A stretch of DNA of 64,000 nt from Clostridium sp. 26_21 (GTDB taxonomy: Bacteria > Bacillota > Clostridia > TANB77 > CAG-508), in contig MNRO01000022.1 of NCBI GenBank assembly GCA_001915995.1, positions 62,001-126,000 on the forward strand, written 5' to 3'. The stretch's first letter is position 1. The number at the start of each line of letters is the position of its first letter. A program made the translations under genes and the position numbers. Positions 1 through 8,694 of this stretch are shown here, in pieces. A model generated the notes under the pieces. That model did no database searches. It was not told the DNA's origin and was given only the letters and a program-made list of their open reading frames with translations.

Positions 1-1
1 A

Positions 2-385
2 AAAGAAAATAGTATAAAATTCAAAGAAGGAATGTATTATGAAGATGAATTATTTTCAATAAAAAGTAATATATTATCACAAAAAACAACATATGGAGAA
101 TTTCCAATATTCAAATATCACAGAAATCGTGAAGGAAGTGTTATGACAAAACCAACTGTAAAGAAATGTTCAGATTGGTATAGAATGTTAGCAGAAGTAA
201 CAGATTTGTATGAAATAACACCAGATGAAGATAGAAAATATTTATTAAGTTTTTTAAAAAATGAAAGTGATAGTATTCCATTAAGAGTAGAAAATATAAT
301 AGAAGCATTAAGAGAAAATAGAAAAACAAAAGTATTGCCAAAAAGAAATTATAAATTTATAGATGTATTAAATGATGAAGAGTAG
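2..385 (+). CDS. Glycosyltransferase family 2, C-terminal part (cut by window edge)
   Basis: The frame is open from the first bases of the window, so the gene begins upstream. The first in-frame ATG, at 32, is probably internal because the residues before it (KFKEG) run straight into YYEDELFS, a stretch typical of GT2 sugar transferases. After it comes a Y-x-R-x-REGSVMT-like segment, also seen near the end of capsule-type GT2 enzymes. The catalytic N-terminal half is not visible. It is followed by a terminator and a polysaccharide pyruvyl transferase family gene, which supports a role in surface polysaccharide assembly. Donor and acceptor sugars cannot be told. Confidence 0.6.
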   Translation, partial: KENSIKFKEGMYYEDELFSIKSNILSQKTTYGEFPIFKYHRNREGSVMTKPTVKKCSDWYRMLAEVTDLYEITPDEDRKYLLSFLKNESDSIPLRVENIIEALRENRKTKVLPKRNYKFIDVLNDEE

Positions 386-403
386 CTTTATAGCTACTTT
401 TTA
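381..403 (+). terminator. Rho-independent terminator after partial GT2 gene
   Basis: Inverted repeat AGTAGC / GCTACT with a 6-base loop, followed by TTTTTATT. It sits directly on the stop codon of the upstream gene. Confidence 0.7.
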
Positions 404-417
404 TTATGAAAAAGACA

Positions 418-446
418 TTGAAATTATGTAAATAATATGTTATACT
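418..446 (+). promoter_or_regulatory. Sigma-A promoter of the pyruvyl transferase gene
   Basis: TTGAAA (418-423), 17-base spacer, TATACT (441-446). It lies between the terminator and the next gene and so starts a new unit. Confidence 0.6.
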
Positions 447-484
447 ATTTTATGTAGAAAATTGTAGAATTAAAGGAGAAATAG

Positions 485-1453
485 ATGAAAAAAGCAGTAT
501 TAATGGGAGTACCACATCATAATAATTTAGGAGATCATGCAATAGTATTAGCAGAAAGAGAATATATAGAAGATAATTTTAAAGAATATCAATATTATGA
601 AGTATCAGAAGAAACAGCTGAAAAATGCTTAGAAAAAGTAGAAAAACATATACATCCAGATGATATATTATTTTTACATGGAGGAGGAAATTTAGGAGAT
701 GAGTATTTATATGTAGAAGAAGCAAGAAGAAAAGTAGTACAATTATTTCCCAATAATATAATCATATTTTTTCCGCAAACAATGCATTTTAGTAATACTG
801 AAAAAGGAAGAAAAGAACTTGAAAAAAGTAGAAAAATATATGCAAATCATAAGAAAATAGTTTTGGTAGCAAGAGAAGAAGTATCATATCAATCAATGAA
901 AAAAGAATTTGCTAAAAATAATGTAATAAAAACACCAGATATAGTAACATATTTAAATAAAAATGGAATTGATCAAAAAAGAGATGGAGCATTATTAATT
1001 TTAAGAAGTGATATAGAAGCAAATTTAGATGATGAAAAAATAAAACAAATAGAACAAATAACAATGAAATATTTTAAAGATGTAGTATATGATGACACCG
1101 CTAAAGGACCTGGAATATTATCAAAATATAGAGAAGAAAAAATAGAAGAAATGTTAAAAAAATATAGGAGATGTCAGCTAGTAATTACAGATAGATTACA
1201 CGGAATGATATTTGCTACAATAACAAGTACACCATGTATTGCATTAGGAAATTATAATCATAAAATAGAATCATGTAGTAAAACTTTAGAACATTTAGGA
1301 TATATAAAATATGTAAAAAATATTGAAGAAATAGAAGAAAATATAAAATATCTAATGTCAAATAAATTTGAAAAATATGATAACCAATTTGCTTTAGAAC
1401 AATTTAAACAAATAAAGGAAGAAACATTGAAATTATTTAATAAAGGAAAATAA
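485..1453 (+). CDS. Polysaccharide pyruvyl transferase family protein
   Basis: The 322-residue protein begins with MGVPHHNNLGDHAI, the N-terminal nucleotide-binding-like signature of the CsaB/EpsO/WcaK pyruvyl transferase family, followed by a glycine-rich FLHGGGNLGD segment and, in the C-terminal half, TDRLHGMIF, another family hallmark. Members transfer ketal pyruvate from phosphoenolpyruvate onto sugars of capsules, exopolysaccharide or cell-wall polymers in the cytoplasm, though some homologues may have other roles. The start has AAAGGAG seven bases upstream. The stop is one base before the next gene's ATG, so the two are translationally coupled. The acceptor polymer is unknown. Confidence 0.8.
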   Translation: MKKAVLMGVPHHNNLGDHAIVLAEREYIEDNFKEYQYYEVSEETAEKCLEKVEKHIHPDDILFLHGGGNLGDEYLYVEEARRKVVQLFPNNIIIFFPQTMHFSNTEKGRKELEKSRKIYANHKKIVLVAREEVSYQSMKKEFAKNNVIKTPDIVTYLNKNGIDQKRDGALLILRSDIEANLDDEKIKQIEQITMKYFKDVVYDDTAKGPGILSKYREEKIEEMLKKYRRCQLVITDRLHGMIFATITSTPCIALGNYNHKIESCSKTLEHLGYIKYVKNIEEIEENIKYLMSNKFEKYDNQFALEQFKQIKEETLKLFNKGK

Positions 1454-1454
1454 T

Positions 1455-2069
1455 ATGAGAACAAGATTATTTATAGTTAGACATACTGAAACTATAGGAA
1501 ATATTGAAAAAAGGTTAACAGGACGAAAAGATTATGAAATAACTGAAAATGGACAAATATTAATTCAAAAATTAACTAAAGAATTAGAAAATATAAAATT
1601 TGATAAAATATATTCTAGTACATCAGGTAGAGCAATAAAAACAGTAGAACAAATAGCAAAAAAACAGAATTTAAAAATAAAAGAATCTGATGAATTATGT
1701 GAGATGTATTTTGGAATATATGATGGTTGGAAATGGGAAGATGTAAATAAAATACAACCAGAAATAAAGCAAACACAAAATGAAATAAATGAAATAGTTG
1801 GTATTCCAAAACAAGAAACCATGGAAGAAACAGCAAATAGAATATATGATTATATTTTAAGAATTTTAAAAGATAATGAAGGAAAAACAATATTAGTAAG
1901 TTCACATGGAATAGCAATAGAAGCATTTTTAAGAAAAATAGAAAATGTAAAATTTAGATATGAAAGAGAAAAATTTTGCCAACATAATGTTGCAATAAAT
2001 GAATTAGAGTATGAAAATAATAAATTCAAAATAATCAGATTAGCAGATATAGAATATTTAAGAAAATAA
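1455..2069 (+). CDS. Histidine phosphatase family protein (phosphoglycerate-mutase fold)
   Basis: The 204-residue protein opens with LFIVRHTET, the catalytic RH[G/T]E-type motif of histidine phosphatases. A second conserved histidine lies in VSSHGIAIEAFLR, and R and E residues of the phosphate pocket lie between (SSTSGRAIKT, ELCEMYFGIYDG). This class includes cofactor-dependent mutases, alpha-ribazole phosphatase and sugar or nucleotide phosphatases, and sequence alone does not fix the substrate. It follows the pyruvyl transferase gene by one base and precedes a GT2 gene, so a role in sugar-phosphate turnover is possible but inferred from context only. Confidence 0.8.
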   Translation: MRTRLFIVRHTETIGNIEKRLTGRKDYEITENGQILIQKLTKELENIKFDKIYSSTSGRAIKTVEQIAKKQNLKIKESDELCEMYFGIYDGWKWEDVNKIQPEIKQTQNEINEIVGIPKQETMEETANRIYDYILRILKDNEGKTILVSSHGIAIEAFLRKIENVKFRYEREKFCQHNVAINELEYENNKFKIIRLADIEYLRK

Positions 2070-2098
2070 AGTTTTAAATTAGAAGGGATACAAAAGCA

Positions 2099-3037
2099 AT
2101 GGAAGAAGATTTAATATCAATAGTAATACCTGTTTATAAAGTAGAAAAATATCTAGAAAAATGTATAGAAAGTGTTTTAAAACAAACATATACTAATTTA
2201 CAAATTATATTAGTTGATGATGGGTCACCAGATAATTGTGGTAAAATTTGTGATGAGTATGCTAAGAGAGATTCAAGAATAGATGTAATACATAAAGTTA
2301 ATGGAGGATTATCAGAAGCTAGAAATGTTGGAATAAGTAAAGCAAAAGGAAGATATATTGGATTTGTTGACAGTGATGATTATATTAAAGAAAATATGTA
2401 TGAAATATTATTGAATTTAATAAAAAAATATAATGCAGATGCTAGTATATGTAACTTATATGATGTAATAGAAGGCAAAGAATATATAAGAAATAAAAAT
2501 AATGGAATTCAAGAATATAGTAGATTAGATATTTTAAAAGAAGTTCTACTAGATAAAAATATTCAGAGTTATGCATGGAATAAATTATATAAAAAAGAAT
2601 TATTTGATGAAGTAAAATATCCAATTGGAAAAAAATATGAAGATATAGGAACAACATTTTATATATTTGAAAAATGTAATAAAATAGTAGTTACATCAGA
2701 GCCAGAATATTATTATTTAAAGAGGTCTGACAGCTTAGTTAATAATGTTACAGAAAGTACAGTATTTGATTATATGGAATTAATTCTTCAAAGATATTTA
2801 TATATAAATGATAATATAAAGGAATTAAAACAATATAATGATTATTATTTAGTAAGAACTTTATTAACTGCTAATAATGATATAAAAGAATTAAAACAAA
2901 TTGAGGAAAAAACAAAACAAAAATATAATGAATTATATAATATATCTAAAGAAATTCTAAGAACAAATTATAGTAATCTAAAAAAATTTTTTACAGAAGA
3001 ACAAAATGAAAAAATTATATGGATAATAAATAATTAA
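2099..3037 (+). CDS. Glycosyltransferase family 2 (GT-A fold)
   Basis: The 312-residue protein starts with SIVIPVYKVEKYLEKCIESV and has LVDDGSPDN, then GGLSEARNVGI and the metal-binding FVDSDDYI, in the order expected for inverting GT2 sugar transferases of the EpsJ/SpsA type. No membrane segment is obvious. The start follows AGAAGGGA. It is the last gene of the left-hand polysaccharide group; after it a new promoter drives the VanW gene. It probably adds a sugar to a lipid-linked repeat unit on the cytoplasmic face; the sugar is not predictable. Confidence 0.85.
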   Translation: MEEDLISIVIPVYKVEKYLEKCIESVLKQTYTNLQIILVDDGSPDNCGKICDEYAKRDSRIDVIHKVNGGLSEARNVGISKAKGRYIGFVDSDDYIKENMYEILLNLIKKYNADASICNLYDVIEGKEYIRNKNNGIQEYSRLDILKEVLLDKNIQSYAWNKLYKKELFDEVKYPIGKKYEDIGTTFYIFEKCNKIVVTSEPEYYYLKRSDSLVNNVTESTVFDYMELILQRYLYINDNIKELKQYNDYYLVRTLLTANNDIKELKQIEEKTKQKYNELYNISKEILRTNYSNLKKFFTEEQNEKIIWIINN

Positions 3038-3047
3038 CATAAAATTG

Positions 3048-3076
3048 TTGAAAAAAATATATTAAAGTGATATAAT
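3048..3076 (+). promoter_or_regulatory. Sigma-A promoter of the VanW gene
   Basis: TTGAAA (3048-3053), 17-base spacer, TATAAT (3071-3076), about 38 bases before the start codon. Confidence 0.65.
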
Positions 3077-3113
3077 AGAAGCTATTAAAAACCATAAGGA
3101 GGTTTTGTATATT

Positions 3114-3989
3114 ATGGTTAAACGGTTGAGTAGCTTCTTTTTTTCGTTCCTTCTTTTGGGCTTGTTGACAGTAAATGCTCTGGCAACAGAAACACCAGAT
3201 AGTGCAGTGGAAATTGTTGAACAACAAGTAACTGATGAAGTTAGTGTTGAACAGCAAATTGAAACTGAGGCAGAAGGAAGTGAGCAGTCTCAAGAACTTA
3301 TTGGAGGTGTCATAAAAGCAAACAATGTAATTGTCAGAAACGGGCCTACGAGAGAAACAGAAAAAATTTGTGCACTTGAAAAAGGGACACAAGTTGTAAT
3401 TATTCAAGGTAGTGAAGTTGAAAATCTTGATGAATTTGGAAATAGAATAAAAATTAAGATTGGAGATGTAGAAGGATATATTGCAAAAAAATATCTTTAT
3501 ACTGAAGAAGAATTACAACAAATTGAAGATGCCAAAAAAGGAGAATGGCAATTATTGAGTACTGCGACTACACAAGCTAGTGCTAATAGCAATAGAGATG
3601 TAAACATTAGTATAGCATCAAACTATATTAATGAGAAAATTTTGCAACCTAATGAACAATTTTCTTTCTGGGATACTGTAGGAAAATGCACATATGCAAA
3701 AGGTTACAAAGATGCAACAGTATATGCAAATGGCAAGAAAACAACTGGAATTGGTGGAGGTGTATGTCAAGTATCAACTACTGTAAATATTGCTGCTAAA
3801 AATGCAGGAATTGCAACAAAAGCAAAACAACATTCTTTACCTGTTAGTTATGCATCTCGTGAAAATGAAGCAACAGTCTCTTATGGAAATCAGGACTTCA
3901 AATTTACAAATACAACAGGAAAAGTAATCAAACTTGTAATGACTTCTGGAAAAGGAGCATGTACATGTGAAATTTGGATGCAAAATTAA
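3114..3989 (+). CDS. Secreted SH3-domain / VanW-family protein
   Basis: From the ATG at 3114 (AGGAGG at 3097-3102) the protein has a signal peptide (MVKRL, hydrophobic run, ALA), an acidic linker, a bacterial SH3 domain (around residues 65-125: VIVRNGPT and GYIAKKYLY), then a VanW domain (about 140-290) with NEQFSFWDTVG and GIGGGVCQVSTT. VanW proteins are secreted or membrane-linked cell-surface proteins of uncertain biochemistry, first named beside vancomycin resistance genes; SH3b domains usually bind peptidoglycan. A TTG at 3105 lies too close to the ribosome site to be the start. It stands alone, with its own promoter and terminator, and is less A-rich in codon choice than its neighbours. 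Confidence 0.85.
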   Translation: MVKRLSSFFFSFLLLGLLTVNALATETPDSAVEIVEQQVTDEVSVEQQIETEAEGSEQSQELIGGVIKANNVIVRNGPTRETEKICALEKGTQVVIIQGSEVENLDEFGNRIKIKIGDVEGYIAKKYLYTEEELQQIEDAKKGEWQLLSTATTQASANSNRDVNISIASNYINEKILQPNEQFSFWDTVGKCTYAKGYKDATVYANGKKTTGIGGGVCQVSTTVNIAAKNAGIATKAKQHSLPVSYASRENEATVSYGNQDFKFTNTTGKVIKLVMTSGKGACTCEIWMQN

Positions 3990-4018
3990 CCAAATGTATC
4001 AACTAAATTAACCAAGGT

Positions 4019-4051
4019 AGAATGAGTCATTGACTCATTCTATCTATTTTT
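4019..4051 (+). terminator. Terminator of the VanW gene
   Basis: AGAATGAGTCA / TGACTCATTCT perfect inverted repeat with a minimal loop, followed by ATCTATTTTT. Confidence 0.75.
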
Positions 4052-4082
4052 AAAAGAAAAACAAAAAAAAGTAAAAAAACCC

Positions 4083-4111
4083 TTGACAAAGAAAAAAACG
4101 AATAGTATAAT
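4083..4111 (+). promoter_or_regulatory. Consensus sigma-A promoter of tRNA-Tyr
   Basis: TTGACA (4083-4088), 17-base spacer, TATAAT (4106-4111): a perfect match, with the tRNA starting 19 bases later. Confidence 0.9.
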
Positions 4112-4129
4112 AAGAAAGCATTAAGCAAT

Positions 4130-4215
4130 GGACAGATGGCCGAGTGGCTAAAGGCGGCAGACTGTAAATCTGTTCTCATATGAGTACGATGGTTCGAATC
4201 CATCTCTGTCCACCA
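4130..4215 (+). tRNA. tRNA-Tyr (anticodon GTA)
   Basis: A class II tRNA of 86 bases with a long variable arm. The acceptor stem GGACAGA pairs with TCTGTCC, followed by discriminator A and encoded CCA. The anticodon loop CTGTAAA carries GTA at positions 34-36, and GGTTCGAATCC forms the T arm. It has its own promoter and terminator. Confidence 0.97.
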
Positions 4216-4220
4216 TAGAA

Positions 4221-4256
4221 AAATATATAAACTTAACAGTTTATATATTTTTTTTT
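4221..4256 (+). terminator. Terminator of tRNA-Tyr
   Basis: AAATATATAAACT / AGTTTATATATTT perfect stem with loop TAAC, then a run of T. Confidence 0.8.
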
Positions 4257-4276
4257 ATAAAAATAATATATATAGC

Positions 4277-4305
4277 TTTACAAATAAATAAAAAAATTAT
4301 ATACT
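4277..4305 (+). promoter_or_regulatory. Sigma-A promoter of the prepilin-like gene
   Basis: TTTACA (4277-4282), 17-base spacer, TATACT (4300-4305), 35 bases before the GTG start at 4340. Confidence 0.5.
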
Positions 4306-4339
4306 AATAAAGAAAAAACTAATGAGGAGGATAAAGAAA

Positions 4340-5668
4340 GTGAAAAATAGAAGAGGGGTAACATTAATAGCACTTGCAGTAACAATAATAGTAATATTAA
4401 TTTTAGCAGGTGTAACTATTTCAACACTAAATGGAAGTACGAGTATTACTAAAAATGCAGAAAAAGCTAGAAGAGAATCAGAACTAGGAAGAGTTGTAGA
4501 AAAAATAAATGTAAAAGTAAGTGAAAATCAAATAAAAAATGATTTAGCAGATCAAGTAGAAATGCTAGTAGAAGATGGATATATATTAGAAGATGGAACT
4601 ATAGATGTAAACACAGTATTAGATGGACAAACAACAGATTATGGAACAGGAACAGAAAATAATATTTTTATAATAGAAGGAAATAAAGTAATATATATAG
4701 ACGAAAAAGGAAATAGAGTATCAGAAAAAGAAGTAAATATAGATACAAATGATAGCAGTTTTAACTTTAGTAGAGGTGGAAAAAGTTTTATAACAAGATG
4801 GAATGTAAGTGCAGGAGATATATTTGAATTACCAATAGCAATAGGATATACAAATGATAACAATTTTATTGTTGACTGGGGAGATGGAACACCAGAAGAA
4901 ACAATAGATGATAGAGAAACACCATTAACAGAAAGACCAAGTCATACATATAGTCAAGCAGGTGAGTTTGATATAAAAATAACAGGACATTTTAATTATT
5001 TTACATTAACAATAGGTAATTTTAACGAAACCAAACAAGATCAAATAAAAAAATTAATAAAAATAGTTTCATGGGGAGAAGTTGATGCATATGAATACGG
5101 ATTTTCAAATGCAATAAACTTAACAGAGATAGCAATACCAACTAAAAAAACTTTTATAAATTATAATGATACTGGATTTAAATATATGTTTTCAGGATGT
5201 ACTGGTTTAAAAAGAATACCAAATAAATTATTCCAATATGCCAATAATGCAAAGTCATTTAAAGGAACATTTGATAGTTGTACAAGTTTAAAAACAATAC
5301 CAGAAAACTTATTTGAAAAAAATACAGAAGTTGAAAGTTTTGAAGCAACATTTGCATATTGTTCTGGACTAACAGAAGTTCCAAGCAATTTATTTGCAAA
5401 TGCAGAAAAAGTAATAAGTTATAAAAAAACATTTACAAGTTGTGAAAACATTGGAGTGGTTTCAGAAAATTTATTTGATAATTCACCAAATGCAACAAAT
5501 TTTGAAAAAACATTTTATGAATGTCATAATTTAACAAATGGGCCTAAGATATGGGAAAGAGAAAATGCAAGCCAAATTTCAGGTACACCTACACCAAGCA
5601 CATATGCATATTGTGAAAATTTTAATAAAACAGGATTATCAAATTCAATAATTAATAAATTTTTCTAA
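4340..5668 (+). CDS. Prepilin-like surface protein with PKD-like domain and BspA-type repeats
   Basis: The GTG at 4340, nine bases after GGAGG (4326-4330), gives MKNRRGVTLIALAVTI..., a prepilin leader: basic residues, the RRG cleavage site, then a hydrophobic helix ending LILAGVTI. The ATG at 4322 precedes the ribosome site and is not favoured. The position equivalent to Glu5 of true pilins is Ala, as often in clostridial pseudopilin-like proteins. Around residues 165-225 is a PKD-like domain (VDWGDGTPEE). From about 280 to 425 there are five repeats of roughly 25 residues (F-x-x-TF-x-x-C-x-x-L-x-x-iP-x-x-LF), as in BspA/DUF285 surface proteins. It is 12 bases from the DUF4874 gene, likely one operon. 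No pilus assembly genes are nearby, so the export route is unknown. Confidence 0.75.
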   Translation: MKNRRGVTLIALAVTIIVILILAGVTISTLNGSTSITKNAEKARRESELGRVVEKINVKVSENQIKNDLADQVEMLVEDGYILEDGTIDVNTVLDGQTTDYGTGTENNIFIIEGNKVIYIDEKGNRVSEKEVNIDTNDSSFNFSRGGKSFITRWNVSAGDIFELPIAIGYTNDNNFIVDWGDGTPEETIDDRETPLTERPSHTYSQAGEFDIKITGHFNYFTLTIGNFNETKQDQIKKLIKIVSWGEVDAYEYGFSNAINLTEIAIPTKKTFINYNDTGFKYMFSGCTGLKRIPNKLFQYANNAKSFKGTFDSCTSLKTIPENLFEKNTEVESFEATFAYCSGLTEVPSNLFANAEKVISYKKTFTSCENIGVVSENLFDNSPNATNFEKTFYECHNLTNGPKIWERENASQISGTPTPSTYAYCENFNKTGLSNSIINKFF

Positions 5669-5680
5669 AGTGAGGGAAAA

Positions 5681-7228
5681 ATGATAAAAAATAAAATAAA
5701 GATTATAACAGTATTAATGATACTAATGGTTTTAAAACCATTAGTATCATTTGCAAATGGAATAACAGAAGAAGATATAACAATAGATAAAAATCCAGAT
5801 AGAGGTTTTTATAAATTAGTGCAAAGAGAATTGCAAACAAATGAAGAAAACTTTTCAAATTTTGAAGAAGAAATAAAATCAATTGAAACAAGATATCCAG
5901 AAATTTCATTAATTTCATTTCAACTTAATTTAATAAACTATGTAAATGGAACAACAAAAATATCTACTTCAAAAGTAAATGATATAAATAAATATTTTTC
6001 AATTATGAGAGAACATGGATATAAGGTAATATTTAGAGTAGTTTATGATAGTAAAGGTCAAAAGAATCCTGAACCAGAATTTAATATAATATTAAGTCAA
6101 ATAGAAGATTTAAGAGGAGTATATACAACAAATGAAGATATAATTTTTGTTGTAGAAGCAGGATATTTAGGCTCATATGGAGAATGGCATGATGGAAAAT
6201 ATGATAAAAATATAACAAATAAAAATCAGATTATAAAAAAATTATTAGAAGTAGTTCCAGAAAAAATTCAAATAAATTTGAGAAAGCCAATGGTTATAAC
6301 AGATTACATTGGGAGTAAAAATACAATAACAGAAATTAATGCATATTCAAATGAAGAAATAGCAAGATTAGGATTACATAATGATGGATATTTGGCTTCA
6401 GAAACAGATTTAGGTACATTCGAGAAGAATGAAAGAGAAGAAAATTTAAGATGGCAAAGTGAACAAACTAAATATACTGCATTTGGTGGAGAAGTACAAA
6501 ATAAAAATAGTTCATACAATGATTTAAATAATGCAATAAAAGATATGTTTAATAGACATTGCAATTATTTGAATAGAACATATGACAATGAAGTAAAAGA
6601 AAAGTGGGCTAATACAAAATATAATGGAGATGATAAAAAATACATTGGGCAAACTGGAATGACATATATAAAAAATCATTTAGGATATAGACTGTTATTA
6701 AAAGAAGTAGATATAAAAGGAAATAAAACAAATGAATCTGCAAATACATCAATTACAATTAACAATATTGGTTTTGGAAATATAGTTGTTCCTAAAAAAG
6801 TTAGTTTAATATATAAAAATGAAAAAAATAGTTATGAAATAGAAACAGATATAGATATTAGAAAAAAATTACAAAATAATATGTATAATTTACAAATAGA
6901 TACAAAGTTACCATATAACATGGAAGAAGGAAACTATGAAGTTTATTTAAAAATAGGTGAAATATATGACACATTAAAAAGTAATTCGAACTACTATATA
7001 AAATTAGTAAATAAAGGTATTTGGAATGAAGAAATATATGCAAATTATATAGGAAATGTTATTATAGAAAAAGGAAATAATCAAATTGATATAAAAGAAG
7101 AAAAAAATAAAACTGAGAATTTGCAACTTTTAAGTTTAATAAAAATATTAATAATTGGAGTTATAATTTTAATAATAGCGTTAATAGTAATTAATAATAT
7201 GCAAAATAAAAGAAAAAACAATAATTAA
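5681..7228 (+). CDS. Secreted DUF4874/DUF4832-domain protein with C-terminal membrane anchor
   Basis: The 515-residue protein has a signal sequence (residues 1-25, ending SFANG), then NPDRGFYKLVQ, the opening motif of the DUF4874 family, with a TIM-barrel-like stretch including VFRVVYDSKG, FVVEAGYLGSYGEWHDG and NLRKPM. The following part resembles DUF4832, with an immunoglobulin-like region before a single C-terminal membrane helix (about residues 480-505) and a basic tail. The family looks like glycoside-hydrolase barrels, but no activity is established to my knowledge. It lies 12 bases behind the prepilin-like gene, suggesting joint surface display. Confidence 0.7.
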   Translation: MIKNKIKIITVLMILMVLKPLVSFANGITEEDITIDKNPDRGFYKLVQRELQTNEENFSNFEEEIKSIETRYPEISLISFQLNLINYVNGTTKISTSKVNDINKYFSIMREHGYKVIFRVVYDSKGQKNPEPEFNIILSQIEDLRGVYTTNEDIIFVVEAGYLGSYGEWHDGKYDKNITNKNQIIKKLLEVVPEKIQINLRKPMVITDYIGSKNTITEINAYSNEEIARLGLHNDGYLASETDLGTFEKNEREENLRWQSEQTKYTAFGGEVQNKNSSYNDLNNAIKDMFNRHCNYLNRTYDNEVKEKWANTKYNGDDKKYIGQTGMTYIKNHLGYRLLLKEVDIKGNKTNESANTSITINNIGFGNIVVPKKVSLIYKNEKNSYEIETDIDIRKKLQNNMYNLQIDTKLPYNMEEGNYEVYLKIGEIYDTLKSNSNYYIKLVNKGIWNEEIYANYIGNVIIEKGNNQIDIKEEKNKTENLQLLSLIKILIIGVIILIIALIVINNMQNKRKNNN

Positions 7229-7244
7229 AAAATTATTAAAAATA

Positions 7245-7273
7245 TTGCAAAAAACATTAAAACATAGTATAAT
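7245..7273 (+). promoter_or_regulatory. Sigma-A promoter of the membrane glycosyltransferase gene
   Basis: TTGCAA (7245-7250), 17-base spacer, TATAAT (7268-7273). Confidence 0.6.
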
Positions 7274-7337
7274 ATAAAAGGCAAAAAAATACAATATAGT
7301 TAATAAGAAGAAAAATTAAAGAAAAGAGAGATGTAAA

Positions 7338-8591
7338 ATGGAATATATATATATACTAAAGCAAGCACTTATATGTGTATTAACAGTATTTTGGTGTTAT
7401 CAATTTGCAATAAGTTTATGTGCATTAGTTAAATTAAAAGATAAACCATATTTAGTAAATAAAAATCATAAATTTATGGCAATAATACCAGCACATAATG
7501 AAGAAATGGTAGTTGGAAATTTAATAGAGAGCCTAAAAAATCAAACATATGACAAAAATTTATATGACATATATGTAATAGCAGATAACTGTACAGATAA
7601 AACTGCAGAAGTAGCCAGAAAAGCTGGTGCAATAGTATATGAAAGATTTGATAGTACACATAAAACAAAAGGATATGCATTACAATGGTTTTTAAAACAA
7701 AAAATAGCAGAAAATGCTGATTATGATGCATTCTTTGTATTTGATGCAGATAATATTGTTGATAAAAATTTTATAATAAATATGAACAAAAAATTATGTC
7801 AAGGAGAAGAAGTTGTTCAAGGATATAGAGATATAAAAAATCCAACAGATAACTGGATAACAGCAGGATATGCATTATTTTATTGGACAATGCACAGAAT
7901 GTACCATTTAGCAAGATATAATATAGGATTATCACCACTATTAAATGGAACAGGATTTATGGTAAAATTTGATATAGTAAAACCAAATGGATGGGAAACA
8001 GAAACACTAACAGAAGACATTGAATTTTCATTAAAACAAATAATTCAAGGAAGAAAATTAGGTTGGGCAACAGATGCAATAGTATATGATGAACAACCAA
8101 CATCATTTAAACAATCATGGTCACAAAGAAGTAGATGGACAGTAGGCCATATGCAATGCTTAAAAGTATATACAGGTCAATTATATAAAGCTGTAAAAAA
8201 ACATAAAACATTAATGAATTTTGATGGACTACTTTATATAGCTGGAACAACTCCAATGTTAGTATTAACATTTGGAATAATATTATTAAACTGTATAATG
8301 TATGCAGCACAAGCAATGTCAGCATGGTTATTTATAGTAAATATTTTAAACTATTTAATACCAACACTATTATTTCCAATATTTACAGCACTATTTGTAA
8401 TGATATTAGAAAAGAAACCAATAAAACCAATGATAAAAGGATTATTGTGTTATCCAGCATTTATGGGAACATGGGTAATAATAAACTTGAAATGTTTATT
8501 TAAAAGAGAAACAACATGGGAAAAAATAGATCATGTTAGAGATATAAAAATAGCAGAAGTTAAAGAGGAAGAAGTTCCTGAAAAGATTTAA
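7338..8591 (+). CDS. Membrane glycosyltransferase family 2 (cellulose/hyaluronan synthase-like)
   Basis: The 417-residue protein has an N-terminal membrane helix, a GT-A domain with IIPAHNEEMVVGNL, VIADNCTDKT, the DxD-like FDADNIVD and TLTEDIEFSL, followed by QSWSQRSRWTVG, the Q-x-x-RW motif of processive synthases, and then three or four C-terminal helices. This arrangement is that of poly-sugar synthases (PgaC, HasA, BcsA group). Product and partner are not shown: there is no deacetylase or c-di-GMP domain next to it. It is monocistronic, with a promoter upstream and two hairpin terminators downstream. Confidence 0.8.
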   Translation: MEYIYILKQALICVLTVFWCYQFAISLCALVKLKDKPYLVNKNHKFMAIIPAHNEEMVVGNLIESLKNQTYDKNLYDIYVIADNCTDKTAEVARKAGAIVYERFDSTHKTKGYALQWFLKQKIAENADYDAFFVFDADNIVDKNFIINMNKKLCQGEEVVQGYRDIKNPTDNWITAGYALFYWTMHRMYHLARYNIGLSPLLNGTGFMVKFDIVKPNGWETETLTEDIEFSLKQIIQGRKLGWATDAIVYDEQPTSFKQSWSQRSRWTVGHMQCLKVYTGQLYKAVKKHKTLMNFDGLLYIAGTTPMLVLTFGIILLNCIMYAAQAMSAWLFIVNILNYLIPTLLFPIFTALFVMILEKKPIKPMIKGLLCYPAFMGTWVIINLKCLFKRETTWEKIDHVRDIKIAEVKEEEVPEKI

Positions 8592-8594
8592 AAC

Positions 8595-8620
8595 TAAAGA
8601 CACGTATAATCGTGTCTTTA
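8595..8620 (+). terminator. First hairpin after the membrane glycosyltransferase gene
   Basis: TAAAGACACG / CGTGTCTTTA perfect 10-base stem, loop TATAAT, followed by only a weak T run. Confidence 0.6.
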
Positions 8621-8630
8621 TCATGTAAAT

Positions 8631-8660
8631 AAAGTGGAAAAATAATCCACTTTTGTTTTA
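8631..8660 (+). terminator. Second, stronger terminator after the membrane glycosyltransferase gene
   Basis: AAAGTGGA / TCCACTTT stem followed by TTGTTTT, directly after the first hairpin. Confidence 0.7.
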
Positions 8661-8694
8661 CAAAAAAGATAAAAACTAAAATAGAGGAAAAAAT

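Noticed and set aside
4083..4250. Integration hot spot at tRNA-Tyr
   Set aside because: No integrase, no repeat of the tRNA 3' end and no change in composition beyond it.
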